DNA of 64,000 nt from an uncultured Bacteroidaceae bacterium. GTDB lineage: Bacteria; Bacteroidota; Bacteroidia; Bacteroidales; Bacteroidaceae. The first letter of the stretch is position 1. Each line of letters begins with the position of its first letter. Position numbers and translations under genes: made by a program. Location: contig CAKRRN010000008.1 in NCBI GenBank assembly GCA_934394435.1, positions 1 to 64,000 of the forward strand. The letters are read 5' to 3'. The notes below the pieces were generated by a model. That model was not told the origin of the DNA. It searched no databases and worked only from the letters and a program-made list of their open reading frames with translations. Positions 1 to 8,375 of the stretch are shown one piece after another.

Positions 1-73
1 GCCTCTTGTCGGATTCGAACCAACGACCCCGAGATTACAAATCACGTGCTCTGGCCAACTGAGCTAAAGAGGC
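1..73 (-). tRNA. tRNA-Thr (anticodon TGU), 3' end at window edge
   Basis: Read on the minus strand this folds as a full cloverleaf: acceptor GCCTCTT pairs with AAGAGGC, D arm GCTC/GAGC, T arm GTTGG-TTCGAAT-CCGAC. The anticodon loop TTTGTAA gives anticodon TGT, which decodes ACA threonine. The discriminator base and any CCA lie outside the window. Its 5' end is only 5 bp from the end of the SRP RNA, so the two are probably cotranscribed and separated by RNase P. Confidence 0.95.
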
Positions 74-78
74 GGGGT

Positions 79-174
79 GAGGAAGCTTACCATATCGCGC
101 CGCTACAACCTTCTGCCCTTGCTGCGATCAAGCCCTGGGGGATTCAAAGGGAGCATGCCGTATGGGACTTCCTC
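79..174 (-). ncRNA. ffs: Signal recognition particle RNA (small bacterial 4.5S type)
   Basis: This is the RNA scaffold of the signal recognition particle, which binds Ffh and targets nascent membrane proteins. On the minus strand the ends pair (GAGGAAG with CTTCCTC, then CCATA with TATGG), giving one long hairpin of about 96 nt. The apical part has the two sides of the conserved Ffh-binding internal loop, CAGG and GCAGCA, around a TTGA tetraloop instead of the usual GGAA. The UGUAGC element of the 3' arm, known from E. coli 4.5S RNA, is also present. A phylum-type promoter lies just upstream and tRNA-Thr just downstream. Identification is by motif and fold. Confidence 0.85.
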
Positions 175-187
175 GTTTAATCGAATG

Positions 188-219
188 CAAAGGTATGCGT
201 TTTTTACCATACTGCCAAA
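188..219 (-). promoter_or_regulatory. Promoter for SRP RNA and tRNA-Thr
   Basis: On the minus strand, TTTG (216-219) is followed after 20 bases by TACCTTTG (188-195). This matches the Bacteroidetes primary sigma consensus TTTG-N19..20-TAnnTTTG. The predicted start, about 7 bases downstream, falls just before the first paired base of the SRP RNA. Confidence 0.75.
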
Positions 220-289
220 TTTGCAATAAACTTTTTCCCTGGCTGGCTATTCTGTCGCGCCCGTACCTATTTTAATGGAAAAATAGTTC

Positions 290-297
290 TAAATTTG
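290..297 (+). promoter_or_regulatory. -7 box upstream of the DUF4199 gene
   Basis: TAAATTTG matches the Bacteroidetes -7 element TAnnTTTG, 26 bp before the ATG at 324. No clear -33 TTTG is seen at the expected spacing, so support is moderate. It would drive the DUF4199-GT2 genes and possibly the following ones. Confidence 0.5.
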
Positions 298-323
298 CAT
301 GAATTTGAACTTATTGTGATTTT

Positions 324-893
324 ATGGAACAAGACAACAGGAAAAGCAGTACGAGAAAAAGTGTGACGGAGTCGGCCTCCAGGAGCGGTTTGTTTGTGGG
401 AGCCATGTGGATAGCGTCGTTTGTGTGCTCCATGTATAGTTTGCGCAATTCCATTTGTGGCTATGTGGGCAATACGATAGCGTTGCTGTCCGTCTTTGCG
501 CTCTACATGGTGGTCGTACGGTATCGTGTGTTTGTTGGTCCTCTACGCTTTGGAGGTTGCTGGAGACTGTCGTGGCTGACTTGTGTGTTCGCAGGTCTGC
601 TGACCACCCTGGCTCAGTATCTGTATTTCCGTTTCTTAGATGGCGGTCGTATGCTTGAATCCATCAGCCTGCTTTTTGAGAACGACCAGTACAAACAAGC
701 GCTGGAGCAGATGATGCCAGGCGTGAAGTCGGAGGAGATACTGAGGATGCTCCAAAGTGTGAGCATCGGAGATCTCACCATGCAGATGTGGCTGTTCAAT
801 CTGTTTATCTCTTTGCCCCTCTCGCTGGTGGCTGCACTTTTTGGAGTTTTAAAAAACATAGACCATTTGCAGAAGCGAGACGGACAGGCTTGA
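324..893 (+). CDS. DUF4199 domain-containing membrane protein
   Basis: This 189-aa protein has a short charged, Ser/Lys/Arg-rich N-terminus followed by about four hydrophobic segments (roughly residues 22-45, 48-68, 80-103 and 150-178). That is the layout of DUF4199, a Bacteroidetes inner-membrane family of unknown function. It lies directly before a GT2 glycosyltransferase (83 bp gap), a pairing typical of this family, which suggests a membrane role linked to lipid-carried sugars. That role is inference; the family call rests on topology and context. Confidence 0.75.
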   Translation: MEQDNRKSSTRKSVTESASRSGLFVGAMWIASFVCSMYSLRNSICGYVGNTIALLSVFALYMVVVRYRVFVGPLRFGGCWRLSWLTCVFAGLLTTLAQYLYFRFLDGGRMLESISLLFENDQYKQALEQMMPGVKSEEILRMLQSVSIGDLTMQMWLFNLFISLPLSLVAALFGVLKNIDHLQKRDGQA

Positions 894-975
894 GGCTGTG
901 TGCGCACGCAGAGCACCCAAGTACAAAGATGTATATTTTTCAGAGAATAAGACAAATAAGATAAGACGAGAAGAT

Positions 976-1938
976 ATGAATATTTCAGTAGTAATACCTC
1001 TTTTCAACGAGGATGAGTCCTTGCCGGAGTTGTTTGCTTGGATAGAGCGTGTGACCCAGAGTCATCATCTGAGCCACGAGGTGATATTTGTAGACGACGG
1101 TAGCAACGACCGCTCGTGGGAGGTGATAGAACGGCTTAGCTCGGAGTACCCCGATATCGTGCGAGGCATAAAGTTTCGCCGTAACTATGGCAAGAGTCCT
1201 GCGCTCTATTGCGGATTTGCCAAGGCTCAGGGAGACGTGGTTATCACAATGGATGCCGATTTGCAGGATTCGCCCGACGAGATACCCGAACTCTACCGCA
1301 TGATACGCGAGGATGGGTACGATCTGGTGAGCGGATATAAGATGAACCGCAGTCAGGGCGACCCTCTCTCGAAGACCATCCCAACGAAATTGTTCAACGC
1401 TACGGCACGTTGGGTGAGTGGCATCCATAATTTGCACGATTTCAACTGTGGGCTGAAGGCTTATCGCCGCGAGGTGGTAAAGAATATCGAGGTTTATGGA
1501 GAGATGCACCGCTACATTCCCTACCTGGCAAAAAACGCAGGTTTCTCACGCATTGGCGAAAAACCCGTGCACCACCAGGCAAGAAAGTTCGGCAAGTCGA
1601 AATTCATGGGTTGGAACCGTTTCGTCAACGGATACTTAGACCTGCTTTCGCTGTGGTTTCTCAACAACTTCGGTCTGAAACCCATGCACGTGTTTGGATT
1701 CATCGGCACGCTGATGTTCCTGCTCGGCTTTGTGGCTGTAGTGATAGTGGGAGCCACCAAGCTCTATTATCTTGCCGCAGGCACAGCTCATCCTTTGGTG
1801 ACGGACAATCCGTACTTCTATATTGCCCTTACCATGATGATACTCGGAACACAGCTGTTCGTGGCAGGTTTCTTGGGCGAACTCGTAAGCCGCAATTCTG
1901 CCGAGCGCAACAAGTACCAGATTGAAACGGAATTCTAA
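976..1938 (+). CDS. Glycosyltransferase family 2, DPM1/ArnC-like, membrane-bound
   Basis: This 320-aa enzyme is predicted to transfer a sugar from a nucleotide donor to a polyprenyl phosphate at the inner membrane. The GT-A domain starts at once (MNISVVIPLFNEDES); the metal-binding DAD lies in VVITMDADLQDSPDEIPEL. Two C-terminal hydrophobic segments (about residues 230-262 and 275-305) match the dolichol-phosphate-mannose synthase/ArnC group. The open frame extends upstream to 898, but the ATG at 976, preceded by a purine-rich stretch and starting directly with the GT-A strand, is the likely start. The sugar and acceptor cannot be told. Confidence 0.88.
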   Translation: MNISVVIPLFNEDESLPELFAWIERVTQSHHLSHEVIFVDDGSNDRSWEVIERLSSEYPDIVRGIKFRRNYGKSPALYCGFAKAQGDVVITMDADLQDSPDEIPELYRMIREDGYDLVSGYKMNRSQGDPLSKTIPTKLFNATARWVSGIHNLHDFNCGLKAYRREVVKNIEVYGEMHRYIPYLAKNAGFSRIGEKPVHHQARKFGKSKFMGWNRFVNGYLDLLSLWFLNNFGLKPMHVFGFIGTLMFLLGFVAVVIVGATKLYYLAAGTAHPLVTDNPYFYIALTMMILGTQLFVAGFLGELVSRNSAERNKYQIETEF

Positions 1939-1962
1939 AGAGAGGTGGAGAGAGAAAAGCGC

Positions 1963-2439
1963 ATGAGTAAGAGAAGACCTCTGATACGCACGATGGCTAC
2001 GCTATTGCTGGGAGCAGCTGTGGTGGTTGCCTGCGACAGTATAGATTGCACGCTCTACAACACGGTGGAGCTTAGTTGCTCGTTCTACTCCGAGGGAAAA
2101 GCGGTGAAGCTGACAGACACCCTTACGGTAAGTGCCCTAGGCACCGACTCTGTATTAGCAAACAAGCTGGTTGGAGCCTCGACGGTCAATTTGCCTCTGA
2201 GCTATTCGCAAGAGGTAGACACGCTTGTGCTCCACGTTTACGGAGAAGAGTATGATGCACGCGACACCTTGTGGATAGAGAAAAGTAATACTCCCCACTT
2301 CGAGTCGCCCGACTGCCCCACTAACATGTTCCACCAAATAAAGTCCGTACGCCATTCAAGCGTCTTCATCGACTCTGTCACAATAACCCGAAGCCTTGTA
2401 GATTATGATCAGACTGAAAACCTTCGTATTCACCTGTAG
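1963..2439 (+). CDS. DUF6452 family lipoprotein
   Basis: A 158-aa predicted lipoprotein: basic N-terminus, hydrophobic stretch and a lipobox ending at Cys24 (VVVACDS). The mature part contains further cysteines (about residues 29 and 40) and resembles the Bacteroidetes DUF6452 family, which usually precedes a DUF6048 gene as here. The ATG at 1963 is chosen over a GTG at 1945 because it has a GGAG-type site and gives a compact signal peptide. Its end overlaps the next gene by 35 bp, indicating translational coupling. Function unknown. Confidence 0.72.
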   Translation: MSKRRPLIRTMATLLLGAAVVVACDSIDCTLYNTVELSCSFYSEGKAVKLTDTLTVSALGTDSVLANKLVGASTVNLPLSYSQEVDTLVLHVYGEEYDARDTLWIEKSNTPHFESPDCPTNMFHQIKSVRHSSVFIDSVTITRSLVDYDQTENLRIHL

Positions 2440-3223
2440 CCTGCTCTTTGCCTTACAGGCGCAGGAGATGGCTTCTGCCCAGGAGAACAAGCCACGACAG
2501 ATGACAGATGCTCCAGGGCTGCAACAGGAGAAAGCTCCTGTGTTTGGCGGTGTGGCAGTAGGAGCTGACCTCGTGGGCTTTGCCATGAAAGGCATGGGAC
2601 TTAAATTCGCAAACATGGAGGTCTGCGGAAGGCTTAATTTCCTGGAAAAGTATTTTCCCATTGTGGAGTTGGGCATTGGCGACTGCAAGCGCGAGGGAGG
2701 CGAGAACAACAATAGTTTCAGTACCACAGCCCCCTATTATCGTGTGGGAATGGACTATAATTTCAACAAGAAGGTAAATGGCAACCGCTTCTTCGGTGGT
2801 CTGCGCTATGCTTTCTCGTCCTATAAGTTTGATTTCGAAAACCCAGACTTCTCAGACCCCGTCTACGGAACCGCCACTCCCATGCGCTTCTCTGACCTTC
2901 GTGCCAAGAAGCAATGGCTGGAGGTTTGTCTCGGTGTGGAGTGCAAACTATGGAGCATAGTCCGCATGGGATGGAACCTGCGTTGCAAGATAAAGACCAA
3001 AAACGTGAACCCAGCCTATGGTGAAGCCTGGTACGCGCCAGGGTTTGGCAAGAACGGAAACACCACCTGGGGCGGTTCGGTAAATCTGATGTTCGACGTA
3101 GGCAAGTCTGCACGACGGACCACAAAGAAGAAGATGGCTACTACGACTCCCACAGCCCCTCAGGAGACCTCTTCCACGAGCCAGACTAATCCTCAGACCG
3201 AAAAACAGGAGAATGCCCAATGA
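2405..3223 (+). CDS. DUF6048 family exported protein
   Basis: A 272-aa protein with a signal peptide (about residues 1-25, cleavage near ASAQ). The body has alternating hydrophobic and aromatic strands (YYRVGMDYNFNKKV, RFFGGLRYAF) like an outer-membrane beta-barrel or barrel-like protein. A Thr/Gln/Pro-rich low-complexity tail follows (about residues 230-272). It overlaps the DUF6452 gene at its start and the mntP gene by 4 bp at its end. Together with the lipoprotein it may form an envelope pair of unknown role. Confidence 0.72.
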   Translation: MIRLKTFVFTCSLLFALQAQEMASAQENKPRQMTDAPGLQQEKAPVFGGVAVGADLVGFAMKGMGLKFANMEVCGRLNFLEKYFPIVELGIGDCKREGGENNNSFSTTAPYYRVGMDYNFNKKVNGNRFFGGLRYAFSSYKFDFENPDFSDPVYGTATPMRFSDLRAKKQWLEVCLGVECKLWSIVRMGWNLRCKIKTKNVNPAYGEAWYAPGFGKNGNTTWGGSVNLMFDVGKSARRTTKKKMATTTPTAPQETSSTSQTNPQTEKQENAQ

Positions 3224-3792
3224 GTACGCTCGAAATATGGCTTATTGGAATAGCTCTGGCTGTAGATTGCTTTAGCGTGAGCATAGTGGCAGGACTACAG
3301 ACGCGGCGTGTGGAGCCTCTGCCAATGGGGCTCATGGCTCTCTCCTTTGGAGTGTTTCAGGCAGGTATGACATGGACAGGCTACATGGGTTTAACCTTCT
3401 TCTCGCATTATCTGGAGCAGATAGACCATTGGATAGCCTTCGCCCTTTTGGCTTATACGGGCGTCAGGATGATATTCGAAGGGTTGCGCCAAGAGACAGA
3501 GCCCACCAGTACCACCCCACTGCTCAATGCTCGCAGCATCCTGACCCTCTCCGTTGCCACCAGCATCGACGCTCTTGCCGTGGGGCTCTCTCTGGCTTGT
3601 CTGCCAGAGGAAGGACTACCCTCCATGCTTTATGTGACAGGCGTCATTGGCTTCTGCTCCCTGCTCCTTAGTCTTGTGGGACTAGCGGTAGGCATCATCA
3701 TGGCGCACAAGATCAACTGGCACGCAGAGGTGCTGGGCGGAAGTGTATTGTTGATTATCGGTATTAAAATTCTTATAGAACATTTATCATGA
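3220..3792 (+). CDS. mntP: Manganese efflux pump MntP
   Basis: A 190-aa inner-membrane protein of the MntP (formerly DUF204) family, which exports Mn2+. Six hydrophobic helices are visible, arranged as two three-helix repeats, each with a conserved acidic motif: AVDCFSVSIVAG near residue 16 and SIDALAVGLSL near residue 120. Length matches the family. The start overlaps the preceding stop (ATGA) and its stop overlaps the apbE start, so it lies inside a coupled operon. No yybP-ykoY-type manganese riboswitch was recognised upstream. Confidence 0.9.
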   Translation: MSTLEIWLIGIALAVDCFSVSIVAGLQTRRVEPLPMGLMALSFGVFQAGMTWTGYMGLTFFSHYLEQIDHWIAFALLAYTGVRMIFEGLRQETEPTSTTPLLNARSILTLSVATSIDALAVGLSLACLPEEGLPSMLYVTGVIGFCSLLLSLVGLAVGIIMAHKINWHAEVLGGSVLLIIGIKILIEHLS

Positions 3793-4844
3793 AACCCAAT
3801 AACAGATTCAGACTTTGGCACATCCCTGTGCTCTTTATCCTCATTTTGGCAACTATCTATATTCAGAGAAGCAACAGCCTCTCGCAGGTTCCTTACCAAA
3901 GCGAAGAAGGTGCCATCTTCGGAACCGTCTATCACGTGAAGTACCAGTATAAAGGCAGTTTGCAGGCTGACATTCTCAGCTGTCTGCACGAGGTAGACTC
4001 CTCTCTCTCTATGTTCAACAGCCAAAGCACGGTTAGCCGAATCAATTCTGGTGAGAGTATGCAGACAGACCCCTTGCTGGAACAAGTATTCCAGCGTTCT
4101 GTGGCTATCAGCGAAGCCACGCAAGGCGCTTTCGACGTTACCGTAGCTCCTCTGGTAAACGCCTGGGGATTCGGTTTCAAACACGGACAATGGCCCGACT
4201 CTGCATGCGTAGACAGCCTGCGCCAGTTCGTGGGATGGGAAAAAGTAAGCATCCGCAACCATCAGGTAGAGAAGCAAGACCCACGGATAATACTCGATTT
4301 CAGCGCTGTAGCAAAAGGATTCGGTGTAGACCAAGTGGCATCTCTCTTCCGAGACAAAGGCATAGAGAACTTTATGGTCGAGATTGGAGGAGAAGTCGTC
4401 TCACACGGCAAGAATCCCAAAGGAGAACCGTGGCGCATAGGCATCAACAAGCCTGATGACGATGCAGAAAACGAGCAAACAGAACTTCAAGACATCATAG
4501 AGCTGAACGACTGTGCCATTGCCACCAGCGGCAACTATAGAAACTTCTATATGCACAACGGAAAGCGCGTGGCTCATACCATAGACCCACACAGCGGCTA
4601 CCCCGTGCAGCACAGTATACTGAGTAGCACGGTACTGGCTCCCACGTGTGCAATGGCAGACGGGTTCGCCACAGCCTTCATGGTGATGGGACTCGAGAGT
4701 GCGAAGACCGTATTGCAGCAGCACCCAGAACTACAGGCATACTTCATTCTTTCCACACCCGAGGGTAAGTATGCCACCTGGTGTACAGACGGACTGAAGA
4801 AGGTGCTTGCGAAAACGAAGGGGAAAGGCTCTGAAGGAGCTTAA
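3789..4844 (+). CDS. apbE: FAD:protein FMN transferase ApbE
   Basis: This 351-aa enzyme attaches FMN from FAD to a Thr/Ser of target flavoproteins such as Nqr/Rnf subunits. One N-terminal membrane anchor (about residues 9-27) places the domain in the periplasm. ApbE signatures follow in order: FDVTVAPLVNAWGFGF, LDFSAVAKGFGVDQVA, VEIGGEVVSHGKNP and HTIDPHSGYPV near the C-terminus. It is the last member of the overlapping gene chain and is followed by a hairpin repeat. Confidence 0.93.
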   Translation: MKPNNRFRLWHIPVLFILILATIYIQRSNSLSQVPYQSEEGAIFGTVYHVKYQYKGSLQADILSCLHEVDSSLSMFNSQSTVSRINSGESMQTDPLLEQVFQRSVAISEATQGAFDVTVAPLVNAWGFGFKHGQWPDSACVDSLRQFVGWEKVSIRNHQVEKQDPRIILDFSAVAKGFGVDQVASLFRDKGIENFMVEIGGEVVSHGKNPKGEPWRIGINKPDDDAENEQTELQDIIELNDCAIATSGNYRNFYMHNGKRVAHTIDPHSGYPVQHSILSSTVLAPTCAMADGFATAFMVMGLESAKTVLQQHPELQAYFILSTPEGKYATWCTDGLKKVLAKTKGKGSEGA

Positions 4845-4866
4845 CCACTCCCTTGCGGAGTTAAGT

Positions 4867-4922
4867 CAAATGAGGCAAAGCGAAGTTCACTTCTGCTTTA
4901 CCAGGGCGAGAAAACGAAGGAT
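4867..4922. repeat. Hairpin-forming intergenic repeat, copy 1
   Basis: The copy starts AAATGAGGCAAAGCGAAG, loops through a few bases, returns with CTTCTGCTTTACC and ends GAGAAAACGAAGGA. It forms a stem-loop (AAAGCGAAG with CTTC-GCTTT). Related copies lie at 5692-5747 and 49182-49236, each just past the stop codon of a plus-strand gene. An 11-bp direct repeat CTCTGAAGGAG occurs on both sides of this copy, near 4830 and 4945. Confidence 0.7.
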
Positions 4923-4987
4923 GCGAATCCAGGGGATAACTCTGAAGGAGTCCCGTTAAAGTAAACCTCATATAGAGAGAAAGCGTG

Positions 4988-5698
4988 ATGGACATAAGTA
5001 CAAAATATAAGCTCCTAACCCACATGCCCCTGCTGCAGGGACTCAGCGGACAGGATTTGGCACGTCTGGAAGAAATACACGGATTAGAGGTGGAGACAAT
5101 CCCTTCCAGCCCGCAGCCCCTGCTCAACCAAGGAGACACCTGTACCCACCTGCTTCTGGTGGCCAACGGAGTGCTTCGCAGAAAATATGTTAGCCAAGAC
5201 GGGCGTATTCGTCTTGCAGCAAACCTGCATTCTCCCTTGGCAGTAGAGCCAGAAAACCTCTACGGACTACATTGCCATTACCATAACTCCTATTTTGCAG
5301 AAACAGACCTGCAGGTCATTAGTATCAGAAAGGCAGACGTGGGAAAATGTCTGATGAACGTACCAGTATTTCGCTACAATCTGCTCAACTATCTCTCCGC
5401 CGTAGCTCATAAGCAGACCCTACTGATGACCCCTTATCCTCCACGCACAGTCGTGGGTAAATTCCTGCATCTGCTTGATATCCTTTGCCGAGAAGGCGAC
5501 AGCGAAATCAGCATGAGCGTGAAAATGACAGACCTGGCTCTTTACCTTGAAGAAACACGGCTTACCGTATCGCGCATGCTCAACCGCCTGGCTTCCCAAC
5601 AGATTATCGGACTCGCACGCTCCACCATCACCCTGCGCTCGCTAAATAAACTCCGAACGTATCTGAACGAAACAGATGTTTACACTCAAGCCAAATGA
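4988..5698 (+). CDS. Crp/Fnr-family transcriptional regulator
   Basis: A 236-aa regulator with an N-terminal cyclic-nucleotide-binding-like beta-roll (about residues 15-130, including GDTCTHLLLVANGVLRRK) and a C-terminal winged helix (about 160-225; helix-turn-helix LALYLEETRLTVSRMLNRL). No FNR-type cysteine cluster is seen, so oxygen sensing by Fe-S is unlikely; the ligand is unknown. ATG at 4988 is preferred to the adjacent GTG at 4985. The stop codon lies inside hairpin repeat copy 2. Confidence 0.85.
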   Translation: MDISTKYKLLTHMPLLQGLSGQDLARLEEIHGLEVETIPSSPQPLLNQGDTCTHLLLVANGVLRRKYVSQDGRIRLAANLHSPLAVEPENLYGLHCHYHNSYFAETDLQVISIRKADVGKCLMNVPVFRYNLLNYLSAVAHKQTLLMTPYPPRTVVGKFLHLLDILCREGDSEISMSVKMTDLALYLEETRLTVSRMLNRLASQQIIGLARSTITLRSLNKLRTYLNETDVYTQAK

Positions 5699-5747
5699 GT
5701 AAAGCGAAACTCGCTTCCGCTCTTACCATGGTGAGAAAACGAAGGAG
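5692..5747. repeat. Hairpin-forming intergenic repeat, copy 2
   Basis: Same element as at 4867: AAATGAGTAAAGCGAAA, a short loop, TTCCGCTCTTACCATGG, then GAGAAAACGAAGGA. The first bases overlap the stop codon of the Crp-type gene, so this copy is part of its 3' end and transcript. Confidence 0.7.
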
Positions 5748-5797
5748 GCCAAGAATACATTCATAAATAAACATACACACACAAGAATATACACAGA

Positions 5798-7870
5798 ATG
5801 ACAGACAATACAAGACAAAATCCCCTCCTCAGCGGAGAATACGGCACACCCTTCAATACAGCTCCATTCGGACAAATCACACTTGAAGACTTCGAGGAAG
5901 CCATCATGGAAGGTATGCAACAGGAAGATGCCGCCATCCAGAAAATGACAGACAACCAGGAGGAACCTACCTTCGAGAATACCATATTGCCACCCACAGA
6001 TGAGCTCCTCAATCGTGCCACCACCATCTTCTTCAACCTTCTGAGCTGCTGTACGTCTGACGAGGCAGACCGTCTGGCAGAGAAACTCTCGCCACTCCTG
6101 ACCGAACATTCCAACAAGATTCTGCTCAATAGGAAACTCTTTGAGCGCATACGCTACGTCAAACAGCATGCCACAAACCTTACGCCAGAAGAGCAAAAAG
6201 TGCTCGACAATGCCTTTGAAGGATTCGAGCGAGGAGGAGCTTGCTTAGACGACAAAGACAAACAGACGCTCACACATATGCGCGTGGAACTCTCCACCCT
6301 CACACTTCAGTTCAGTCAAAACTGTCTGAAGGAGACCAACGCATACAGCCTTCACGTGACAGACCGGGCACAGCTGACGGGACTGCCCGACACAGCCATT
6401 GAGGCTGCCGAATTAGCCGCCAAACAGAAGGGAATGCAAGGATGGCTCTTTACCCTGCACCAACCCAGTTACGGACCATTCATGACCTACGCAGACAACA
6501 GAGAGCTCCGATGCCAGATGTACAAGGCCAAGAACACCCTCTGCTGCAAGGGAGGAGAGCACGACAACCAGCAAATTGTAAAGCGCATCGTCAGTCTCCG
6601 ACGTCAGATAGCACAACTGTTGGGGAACCACACCTACGCAGACTATGTGCTCAAGCACAGGATGGCAGAAAACACCTCAAACGTATACGCACTCATCAAT
6701 CAGCTGATGGAGGCATACATGCCCAAGGCTAAAGAGGAAGTGGCAGAGGTGGAGGCACTTGCGAAAAGCATCGAAGGAGACGATTTCGTACTCCAACCCT
6801 GGGACTATTCCTACTATGGACAGAAACTGAAGAAACAACGCTTCGACCTCGACTCAGAAATGCTGCGTCCCTACTTCCAGCTCGAAAACGTAAAGCAAGG
6901 CATCTTTGGCCTCGCCACCAAACTATACGGAATCACATTCCAGCGCAGAGAAGACATTCCCGTGTACCATCCCGATGTAGAGGCCTATGAGGTACTCGAC
7001 GAAGACGGATCATACCTGGCAGTCCTCTATGCCGACTTCTACCCACGCGAGAACAAACAGAGCGGAGCCTGGATGACCAGCTATGCGGAGCAGTACATTG
7101 ACCGCGAGGGCACAGACCACCGCCCACATGTGAGCATCACCATGAATCTCACCAAACCCACAGCTGACAAGCCCTCGTTGCTCACACTGGGCGAGGTGGA
7201 AACCTTCCTTCATGAGTTCGGACACGCCTTACACGGAATTTTCTCCCACGTGCGCTTCATGTCGCTCAGCGGCACAAACGTTTACTGGGACTTCGTAGAG
7301 CTACCCTCGCAGTTTATGGAAAATTACTCCACACAGCAACAGTTCCTGAGCACCTTCGCACACCATTATCAGACAGGCGAACCCATGCCAGTTTCTCTAA
7401 TCCAACGTGTACGCGACAGTGCCAATTTCCAATGCGGATACCTCTGCATACGCCAGCTCAGCTTCTGTCTGCTGGACATGGCATACTACGACCGAAGCGA
7501 AGATTTCACCCAAGACGTACCCACATTCGAGAAACAAGCATGGGCCAAGACACAGCTGCTTCGTCAGTTGCCCGAAGCATGTATGTCTGTTCAGTTCGGA
7601 CACATCATGAGTGGAGGCTACGCAGCAGGATACTACAGCTACAAGTGGGCAGAGGTACTCGATGCAGACGCCTTCAGCATGTTCCTACAAAACGGAATCT
7701 TCGACCGCACCACAGCCTCACGCTTCCGTCATGAGATACTCGAACGCGGAGGTACTGAGCCACCCATGCAACTCTACAAGCGCTTCCGTGGACAAAAGCC
7801 CACCATCGATGCGTTGCTCAAGCGAAACGGAATACAAGAAACAGTTCACCACCCCACTCAAAACACATAA
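5798..7870 (+). CDS. M3 family zinc metallopeptidase (peptidyl-dipeptidase Dcp / oligopeptidase A type)
   Basis: A 690-aa intracellular peptidase that cleaves short peptides. The M3 zinc motif HEFGHALHG lies at residues 472-476 onward, with the third ligand expected about 25 residues later in the WDFVELPSQFMENY stretch. The C-terminal GGYAAGYYSYKWAEVLDADAF is the family's substrate-binding segment. There is no signal peptide, so it is probably cytoplasmic. Length agrees with Dcp/OpdA (about 680-700). The specificity (Dcp or OpdA) cannot be decided by eye. The dCMP deaminase gene follows after 7 bp. Confidence 0.93.
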   Translation: MTDNTRQNPLLSGEYGTPFNTAPFGQITLEDFEEAIMEGMQQEDAAIQKMTDNQEEPTFENTILPPTDELLNRATTIFFNLLSCCTSDEADRLAEKLSPLLTEHSNKILLNRKLFERIRYVKQHATNLTPEEQKVLDNAFEGFERGGACLDDKDKQTLTHMRVELSTLTLQFSQNCLKETNAYSLHVTDRAQLTGLPDTAIEAAELAAKQKGMQGWLFTLHQPSYGPFMTYADNRELRCQMYKAKNTLCCKGGEHDNQQIVKRIVSLRRQIAQLLGNHTYADYVLKHRMAENTSNVYALINQLMEAYMPKAKEEVAEVEALAKSIEGDDFVLQPWDYSYYGQKLKKQRFDLDSEMLRPYFQLENVKQGIFGLATKLYGITFQRREDIPVYHPDVEAYEVLDEDGSYLAVLYADFYPRENKQSGAWMTSYAEQYIDREGTDHRPHVSITMNLTKPTADKPSLLTLGEVETFLHEFGHALHGIFSHVRFMSLSGTNVYWDFVELPSQFMENYSTQQQFLSTFAHHYQTGEPMPVSLIQRVRDSANFQCGYLCIRQLSFCLLDMAYYDRSEDFTQDVPTFEKQAWAKTQLLRQLPEACMSVQFGHIMSGGYAAGYYSYKWAEVLDADAFSMFLQNGIFDRTTASRFRHEILERGGTEPPMQLYKRFRGQKPTIDALLKRNGIQETVHHPTQNT

Positions 7871-7877
7871 TCACACT

Positions 7878-8306
7878 ATGGACAAACAGAAAGAACTCGA
7901 CAGCCGGTACCTCAGGATGGCACACATCTGGAGCGAAAACAGCTACTGCAAGCGACGCCAAGTGGGAGCGCTCATCGTAAAAGACAAACGCATCATCAGC
8001 GATGGGTACAACGGCACACCATCTGGATTCGAAAATGTATGCGAAGACGATAACAACCTCACCAAACCCTACGTGCTCCACGCCGAGGCCAACGCCATCA
8101 CTAAAATAGCCCGAAGCAACAACAACAGCGACGGTAGCACACTCTACGTCACAGACTCGCCCTGTGTGGAATGCTCCAAGCTCATCATACAGGCTGGCAT
8201 CAGACGAGTGGTCTACGCACGCGAGTACAGGCTGGCAGACGGAGTAGAACTCCTGCGCAGGGCTGGGGTTGAGGTGGAATTCCTGCCCGTATCCGAGCTT
8301 GAATAA
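7878..8306 (+). CDS. Deoxycytidylate (dCMP) deaminase
   Basis: A 142-aa zinc enzyme that turns dCMP into dUMP for thymidylate synthesis. Zinc and catalytic residues are visible: HAE at 68-70 (with general-base Glu) and SPCVEC with Cys96 and Cys99. N-terminal GTPSGFENVCEDD is typical of ComEB-like dCMP deaminases. The open frame runs back to 7611 inside the M3 gene, but ATG 7878 begins the domain and follows the peptidase stop by 7 bp. Confidence 0.93.
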   Translation: MDKQKELDSRYLRMAHIWSENSYCKRRQVGALIVKDKRIISDGYNGTPSGFENVCEDDNNLTKPYVLHAEANAITKIARSNNNSDGSTLYVTDSPCVECSKLIIQAGIRRVVYAREYRLADGVELLRRAGVEVEFLPVSELE

Positions 8307-8375
8307 TTCAGAGTATACCCTCATCCCACACTCAGAATCAAAAAAAACACAACACACATATATATACGTACATAT

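Noticed and set aside
3130..3220. yybP-ykoY manganese riboswitch before mntP
   Set aside because: mntP overlaps the preceding gene by 4 bp, leaving no leader, and no such motif is visible.
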